Assembly: GCF_963924675.1 (NCBI RefSeq)
Contig: NC_089234.1
Location: forward strand, 23,093,668 to 23,157,667
Length of the DNA stretch: 64,000 bases
Direction of reading: 5' to 3'
Source: Phocoena phocoena
Taxonomy: Eukaryota > Chordata > Mammalia > Artiodactyla > Phocoenidae
Position 1 is the stretch's first letter, and each line of letters starts with the position of its first letter. Shown piece after piece: positions 57,911-64,000 of the stretch. Both the position numbers and the translations under genes were made by a program. The notes below the pieces were generated by a model. It had not been told where the DNA came from and did not search any database. It saw only the letters and a program-made list of their open reading frames with translations.

Positions 57911-59344
57911 CTTTACACTGTCCTCTAAATGTACTCACCTTCTCATGAATAGCTTGGCTGTCAGGAAAGAAAGTTCTCTATGTTGGTAATAGATTAGAGC
58001 TCTTATAATTCAAGGAATATTCTTACATTAGAAATCTATGATTTAATGTGTTGTTAGTGAAAAATTAAATTGCATGCATCTTATTATTAGAGATGGCAGA
58101 TGAATACATATATTTCTATTTAATCCACGTCCTAGGCCCCACAAAGATGACAAATGTTTTAAGGCACAAAACTGTGTGGAATTAAAGAATGGGCAATGAG
58201 GTAATAACAAGATTTTGGAAGCTGGAAGCAAACGGAAAGATATGCCAAGGATATGACTGAGCATATCTGAAAAATCTTAATTCTGTGCTTGAAGTGGGAA
58301 AGCTAAGCAGAAGCCTTATGTATGAATCCCTAAAAGGCTTAGGAAGTGGGGAAAACAGGTACCTCGGAAGTGGGGATTAACATGGGACTCATTAGACTGT
58401 CTGAAGATCTCTTAAGAAAGTAAGATCCACAGATTATCTACCCCACTGTGTACAGTCACATGGCTGACTCTCCTCAACCTGAGCTGATGACTAGGAGTGT
58501 ATTCTCTAGACAGACTAAAATGGAATATGTCTAGATTCGGGATTCCAGAAACATTTGAGGGGAGAAATTCATTTCTTGGGGAAAAAAAAAAAGAGAGAAT
58601 TAAGTAAAAGTTTCACAGTGAATGTTAATTAGCCTCATTTCATTCTTCTTCTATGTGGCTCCTAGAAAGTTTCTAACAGTTTATATCCTTCAAATAGGAA
58701 TACTGAAGCAGCTTTCCTCTTGGATATCTGACTAACTGGAACTAGAAGACCTAAAGATACTGACATTAGATACTGACCTAAAGATACTGACATTAAAGAT
58801 ACTGACCTAAAGATACTGACTGAATTCCCCAAAGAAAGCACCCATTCAGATACTGTTAAAGTTAGAACCATAGTGAACAAGTCTAATCAAATGCATAGGG
58901 TTTCCAGTGAATTCTTTATTCTTCTCTTTAATGTGAGCAAAATCAAGGATTACTAGACATTTAAAGCAAGCACGGAATGTGGGAAATAGAGATGGAAAGC
59001 AAATAAACAAACAACTCTCCTCAACTTTAGTTTCTTTAGTTTTACGTAAAATGAATAGTTTCTATCATTAATATTCTCAAAAAGATAAGTAGATATATTG
59101 CATCTGTGAAACAAAAACAGAAAGCTACATAAAAGAACAGGCATAGACTATACATAAGCTATGATAATAGAAAATAAATTTAAAATAATAGAACATTTAA
59201 AATATAAAGTTATAGAAATCACCTAGAGAGCAAAGCAGAAGAAAAATGATGAAGAATGGAAGACAAATGATTCAGGAAGTACAACGTCTGAATAATAAAA
59301 GATCTAGAAAAAAAAACGATAAGAGAAAATGGGGGAAGGATATC
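57911..59344. other. Unique DNA with one minisatellite
   Basis: No exon or dispersed repeat recognised apart from the 58748-58822 tandem. Confidence 0.5.
58748..58822. repeat. Minisatellite, 27-29 bp unit, 2.6 copies
   Basis: GACCTAAAGATACTGACATT starts at 58748 and 58775, and the partial third unit at 58804. Each unit is itself a doublet of (AA)AGATACTGAC. Confidence 0.93.
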
Positions 59345-59358
59345 AAAGATATAATTCA

Positions 59359-59561
59359 GGGCTTCCCTGGTGGTGCAGTGGTTGAGAGTCCGCCTGCCAA
59401 TGCAGGGGACACGGGTTCATGCCCCGGTCTGGGAAGATCCCACATGCCGCGGAGCGGCTGGGCCCGTGAGCCGTGGCTGCTGAGCCTGCGCGTCCGGAGC
59501 CTGTGCTCCGCAACGGGAGAGACCACAACAGTGAGAGGCCCGCGTACCGGGAAAAAAAAAA
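59359..59561 (+). mobile_element. CHR-type SINE (copy 6)
   Basis: GGGCTTCCCTGGTGGTGCAG start, B box GGGTTCATGCCCC (the usual CG of the B box has decayed to CA), tail GTACCGGG(A)n. Perfect 14-bp TSD AAAGATATAATTCA at 59345-59358 and 59562-59575. Confidence 0.98.
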
Positions 59562-59726
59562 AAAGATATAATTCAATTTTTTTTTCCAGAACTGAGAGAC
59601 ATGATTGTCCATAAGATAGAAACTGAAGAGCATTACTAAAAATTTGAAGACACAGGTGATAAGAAGAAAATTCTGGAAGCTTCCAGATAAGGAGGATGAA
59701 AGATTCATATAAAGAACAAATAATTC

Positions 59727-59918
59727 GGGCTTCCCTGGTGGCGCAGTGGTTGGGAGTCCTCCTGCCGTTGCAGGGGACACGGGTTCGTGCCCCGGTCTGG
59801 GAGGATCCCACGTGCCGCGGAGCGGCTGGGCCCATGAGCCATGGCCGCTGGGCCTGCACGTCCGGAGCCTGTGCCCCGGGACGGGAGAGGCCACGGCAGT
59901 GAGAGGCCCACATACCAC

Positions 59919-59942
<24 letters not shown>
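59727..59942 (+). mobile_element. CHR-type SINE (copy 7)
   Basis: GGGCTTCCCTGGTGGCGCAG start, B box GGGTTCGTGCCCC, a long nearly pure (A)n tail. Perfect 16-bp TSD AAAGAACAAATAATTC at 59711-59726 and 59943-59958. Lies 165 bp after copy 6 in the same orientation. Confidence 0.98.
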
Positions 59943-59949
<7 letters not shown>

Positions 59950-60065
59950 AAATAATTCAATATAAATTAGTATAAATAATTCAATTACAAACAATTAACA
60001 ATAATTCTTTCTTCTACAAATAATCATTTACAAATAATTCGAGAATAACAATAATTCTCTCTCAC
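59943..60065. repeat. AT-rich tract with repeated ACAAATAATTC-like words
   Basis: After the right TSD of SINE 7, words such as AAATAATTC, ACAATAATTC and ACAAATAATC recur about six times in 120 bp. A degenerate local expansion adjoining the SINE tail. Confidence 0.7.
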
Positions 60066-62681
60066 TAATGGCCTAGGATTTCTCCAATAATAGCAACTCC
60101 AGAAGCTAGAACACAGTAGAGAAATATTTTCAAAATTCTGAGGATTTTTTTTTTCCAAATAGAATGTTATACTCAGATTGTCAAGATATTTTCAGCCATG
60201 ACACACACACACAAAATTTACCTGCCATGTTCTCTATGCCAGGAAGCTATTGGAAAATGTGTTGTATCAATATGAGAGAAATAACAAGAAAGAAAACAAA
60301 ATGCAATATGGGAAATAGGGAGTTAGTAAAGAGACAGGTAAAAAATGTCCTTGTGATGATGTTGAAAAGAGTTGTACAATGACATTTACTCAGCGGGTTT
60401 AAAAGCTACTTTCCAGATTGGTTGCAGTTGGATGGGAAATACTTCTATAAGAAAATGAAATTGATAAAAAGTTTAATTTCTTTGCAGATAGCGAGAGAAG
60501 ACTTCCCCAGCTGGTGAAGAATTTGGGATTGAATTAATGGTTAGTTCTTAGAAAACTAAGCAAGTGAAAAAGGGAGAGAAGGATGAAGAGGTTGAGCAGG
60601 AAGGGGGAATAAATTATTAATTCCAGATAAAAGAATCTCTTATAAAAGAAAGAAAAACTGATCATGTAAAATACATGTCTCAGCTGTGAACAGTGTTAAC
60701 ATGATAAGAATAATTTAAATAATAAATACTGACCTATTTTTCTGATACAACTGTGTCATAGGAATGAGAGGCAGGGCTAAGAGGATGGTGGTGAAAAAGA
60801 GATACGTTTTATCTAACATAGTGAGAAGTCAATAAACCATTTAAACTAAAAAGAACTAGCAATATAAACTTGTGATTTAGAGATTTTGATGTAAACACCA
60901 AAATAAGCAATTTAAAAAGTTGAAGATGTTTGTCTCTGGGAAGCAGATAATGAAGGTGGCAAAAGAGACCTAAGGCAGTAAAACTGGGTATTATTATTCA
61001 GATGACACTACCTGCTGTTAACGGCCTCCAACACAATACAAGTTTGTTCTCACTCATTTAACAGTCCAAGGTGAGTGTTTCTGTATGGTGGATATGACTC
61101 TCTTCCATGAGCTCATTCAAGAAGAAGCTCCACCTTCTTCAACTTGACGTCTAAGCCAAGTTTATCACTATGCAAGGCTGTCAAGGAGCATGGGGCATCA
61201 CTCAGGGGAGTACTGAAGGAACATGCCAAGACAGAGAGCCACACCACTTCTGTCCCAACTGAATGGATAGAACTCAGTTATGTGACCACTCATAACTGCC
61301 ACAGGGGTTGGGAAATGGAGCCTAGCTGTGTATCAAGAAAAAAGAGGAGGACACAGATTTTGGTGAACGGTTACCATTCCTGCCATAATTTGTAAAACTA
61401 TTTGATTGTTTAAATTAAGTACATGTATAGCCCATTGTTTCAACCGTGGTTTTGTTGTAAAGTGAAAAAGTAGACAGAACAGAGGGAGTTGTTAAAATTT
61501 AACAATGGTTAAATTATGATGTATTTGTCTGGCTTCTTTAATTGTAAAATTTAATTATAAAATTGTATTGATGGTACAAAATACTCCTTGTGTGGCGTCA
61601 TCTTATTCCATGCTTCCTTTAGGGGAAGGTCCAAAACCCTTCCTATGAAAACAAACTGGCAGAGAAGGTGGCACTGTCCCCATCTTACAGACGAAGCAAC
61701 TGTATTCTTGAGAAACTAAGTGAGCACAAAGTTAGTCATTCACTCATCCATTTCTCTGATCTTTTTTAAAGCATCTACCATGGGCCATTCATCGTCTGTA
61801 TGTCAGCAAACAAGCCAGACAAGCTTTCTGCTTAGACAGAACTTTAATCCTAGGGAGGCTTTCGTGTGGCAAAGTGAAGACTCTACTTCAGGTCATCTGC
61901 CTGGAAGTTTAGAAGTTCTTAAGTAATCAGCTCACGCTGGGTCCCTCCAGCAACTACACTTTACAAATATCCTGTCTCATCAACTGCACTGAAATAAACT
62001 CTCCACGGCTATACAGTCAGAGGGCTTCTCCTATTATGGAGTCAACAAAAGATGCAAATTCTCTTTGGGAGAATCTCTGTGAGTCAAAATCACACCCCTT
62101 TTCTCCCTTAACAGCTTTTGACAGAGGCTTCAGACCAGTATGGAAAGAAAGACATGGGCATTCCCCTTCTAGCTTTCCACTGTTTTCACCCAGCTATGAG
62201 AGAAGCACTTGTGACAGACTCACTTTCTGGCTGCCTCGAAGACTTGCCAGGAATGCTCTCCTATTTAGACAGACATGGGGTAGTCCAGTCTCCTGAAATG
62301 CGATGTCTGTAAGATACTTATCCAGCTGCGTGAAAATCACCAGTCATCTCTGCTTCTTTCATTTGGGAAAATACCGCCCACTGACATGCCCTATTTGCAC
62401 TTGAAGGATGTGTGCCTTGTCGCTGCTAAGTTTAGTGGACATCTGTAGAATAGCTGTAAACTTGCACTGAACATGAGATCAGTTACAGGAAATATGGAGG
62501 TTCCAGAAGAGTCGTCCTCAAAGGTTAACCACATAATTCACTGTCCAAATTGGGAAATTTGGCAAAAGGAGAGGTGATGCTGTTAACATCGGTGATGCTG
62601 AGAGCTGAGACCACCAGCATAAACAGCGCTCTGGACAAAAAGGAATGTGAGCATTCAAGATTGACTTCACTTTCTTTATAC
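60066..62681. other. Mostly unique DNA; weak MIR and L2 pieces near 61660-61800
   Basis: No exon recognised over 2.6 kb. 'CCATCTTACAGACGAAGCAA' (reversed MIR-like) and 'CATTCACTCATCCATTTCTC' (reversed L2-end-like) lie side by side. The frames at 61144-61395 and 62036-62296 have no domain I recognise. Confidence 0.45.
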
Positions 62682-63105
62682 CTTTATGGATAAATGGATA
62701 AACGAAATGTGGTACATACGTCAATGGAATATTGTTCAATCTCAAAAAGGAAGGAAATTTTAACACATGCCACAACGTGGATGAACCTTGAGAACAGGAT
62801 GCTAAGTGAAATAAACCAGTCACAAAAGGACAAATACTGTATGACTCCACTTGTGAGATATTCAGAGTAGTCAAATTCATAGAAACAGAAAATAGAATGG
62901 TGGTTGCCAGGGGCTGAGGGGAAGAGGTAATGTGGGGTTATTGTTTAATGAGTACAGAGTTTCAGTTTGGAAAGACGAAAACATTCTAGAGATGGATAGT
63001 GGTGATGATTGCATAACAATGTGAATGTATTTAATGCCACTGAGCTACACATTTAAAGACAGTTAAAATGGTGTATCTTAAGTTATATATATTTTACCAC
63101 AAGAA
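62682..63105 (+). mobile_element. Old LINE-1 3' end (L1M type)
   Basis: Covers the last part of ORF2 ('GAAATGTGGTACATACGTCA') and the 3'UTR ('GAATGGTGGTTGCCAGGGGC', 'TGGATAGTGGTGATGATTGC', TATATTTTACCACAAGAAGA). Same subfamily type as 56285-56530 but longer. The 120-codon minus-strand frame over it is an antisense shadow. Confidence 0.88.
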
Positions 63106-64000
63106 GAAATGATGGACATCACTTTCCTTATTTGGAAAATAATAAAGCATGGACCTAAGTATCCCCAGGAAACTCTGTACTAGGCATAACCCATTTTGAT
63201 CCCAATTAAGAGTCACTGAAGTTAGGGTGTAGTTGAATCACCCACTGCTCCCCTCTGTGTTTTAACCATTTGGGAAAAGATATGAAGAGCCCAACAGAGA
63301 TTTACTCCTAGCAAAGCTGGTCAAATAACTCAGGGCAACTTTCCACGTCCTTCCTCAACTTAGATTGAGCGTAGCCCAAAATTCAGTGAACAGTGGCAAA
63401 TAAAGAATCCAGAACTAAGAGAGCAGTGATCTGCTTGCTCCCCAAAAGCAAAGTCTGCTTGATCTGCTTATCACATGAAGCAAGGCAAGCCCTCTCTTCC
63501 TGAGAGTAGGAGGCTCAAGAAGCCAAGAGGAAAAAAGATCAAGGAGATCAAGAGAACAGTTGGTCCACATTGCCTGGGTTTCAGATAGTGGCCCGGTCTG
63601 CCTCCTATTAATGTCTCACAGATGCCAGGTTCTCTCCAGGCTCAACAATCACACCAGAGGTCCCTACCCTCCACACCCACTGAAGAGGGAAGAATGGGAT
63701 GAAAGGCAGAACTGAAAATAAAGATTCCCCTCCTACCAAAACCACTTCTAACCTTTGCTTTTCCTGCGACCTCTCAGTTGCACAACAAACATTTTTCTTC
63801 CTGTTAACATTTGATATTGAGAACTATTGAATTTTCTTCCTCATCTTGTGGCTCTTCATTCTCTGTGTGTGCCAGACGTCACCTCCAATTCCTCCCAAGT
63901 CTGTACCCATAAGTGAGAACCATTTGGAATTCATTTTATAAAGGCAGGGATGCTTATGGCCCTTGGAACCACGCTGAGGAGTTCAGACACAGTCTCAGAC
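63106..64000. other. Unique DNA to window end
   Basis: No exon, RNA gene or confident repeat recognised. Confidence 0.5.

Noticed and set aside
59343..59994. Minus-strand frames of 205 and 212 codons
   Set aside because: They run through SINE copies 6 and 7 and their poly(A) tails; repeat-derived, not a gene.

Overview
This is a stretch of cetacean (whale or dolphin) nuclear DNA. The lineage call rests on seven copies of a tRNA-derived SINE of the CHR type, with a body starting GGCTTCCCTGGTGG and a CCGCA(A)n tail, on young L1 elements of the artiodactyl/cetacean kind, and on the absence of ruminant BovB or Bov-tA elements. I found no host protein-coding exon, tRNA or rRNA gene, CRISPR array or bacterial feature. 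The only long reading frames belong to LINE-1 elements. All other ORFs are short, low-complexity, or translations of SINEs, LTRs and microsatellites.

Layout. 1-9 kb: ancient Tigger, MIR and L1 relics plus three 5'-truncated L1 tails (1292-1665 +, 2449-2795 -, 7667-7869 +). 9-13 kb: a nested LINE cluster, in which an old minus-strand L1 is split by a younger plus-strand L1 and followed by a third L1 with its own target-site duplication (TSD). 13-33.6 kb: mostly unique DNA with MIR/L2 relics, LTR fragments, three CHR SINEs, and several local duplications that are not retrotransposition products. 33681-41228: a full-length 7.5 kb L1 with a 13-bp TSD, CpG-rich 5'UTR with a YY1-like site, intact ORF1, and an ORF2 broken by one frameshift. 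41-64 kb: mostly unique DNA with a solo class I ERV LTR inside an L2 relic (46484-47026, TSD TTAG), four more SINEs, a MaLR-type LTR, and two older L1 tails.

How the parts work together. The full-length L1 is the only coding unit. ORF1 (RNA-binding chaperone) and ORF2 (endonuclease/reverse transcriptase) lie 22 nt apart on one would-be bicistronic RNA. ORF2 has a one-base deletion near 38019-38028 and an Asp-to-Asn change in the endonuclease SDH motif, so this copy should not mobilise itself. The truncated L1s and the SINEs are products of the same target-primed machinery, shown by poly(A) tails and flanking duplications.

The least expected signal is a set of short, near-identical local duplications without poly(A) tails: a 155-bp inverted copy (15728-15882 and 18855-19009), a 53-bp direct copy (14406-14458 and 15400-15452) and a 30-bp copied insertion with micro-duplicated flanks (24159-24188 into 24741-24770). 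They look like replication template-switch or templated-repair scars. I see no clear new biological system. Assignments to ancient repeat families come from recognition alone, without alignment, and their boundaries are approximate.
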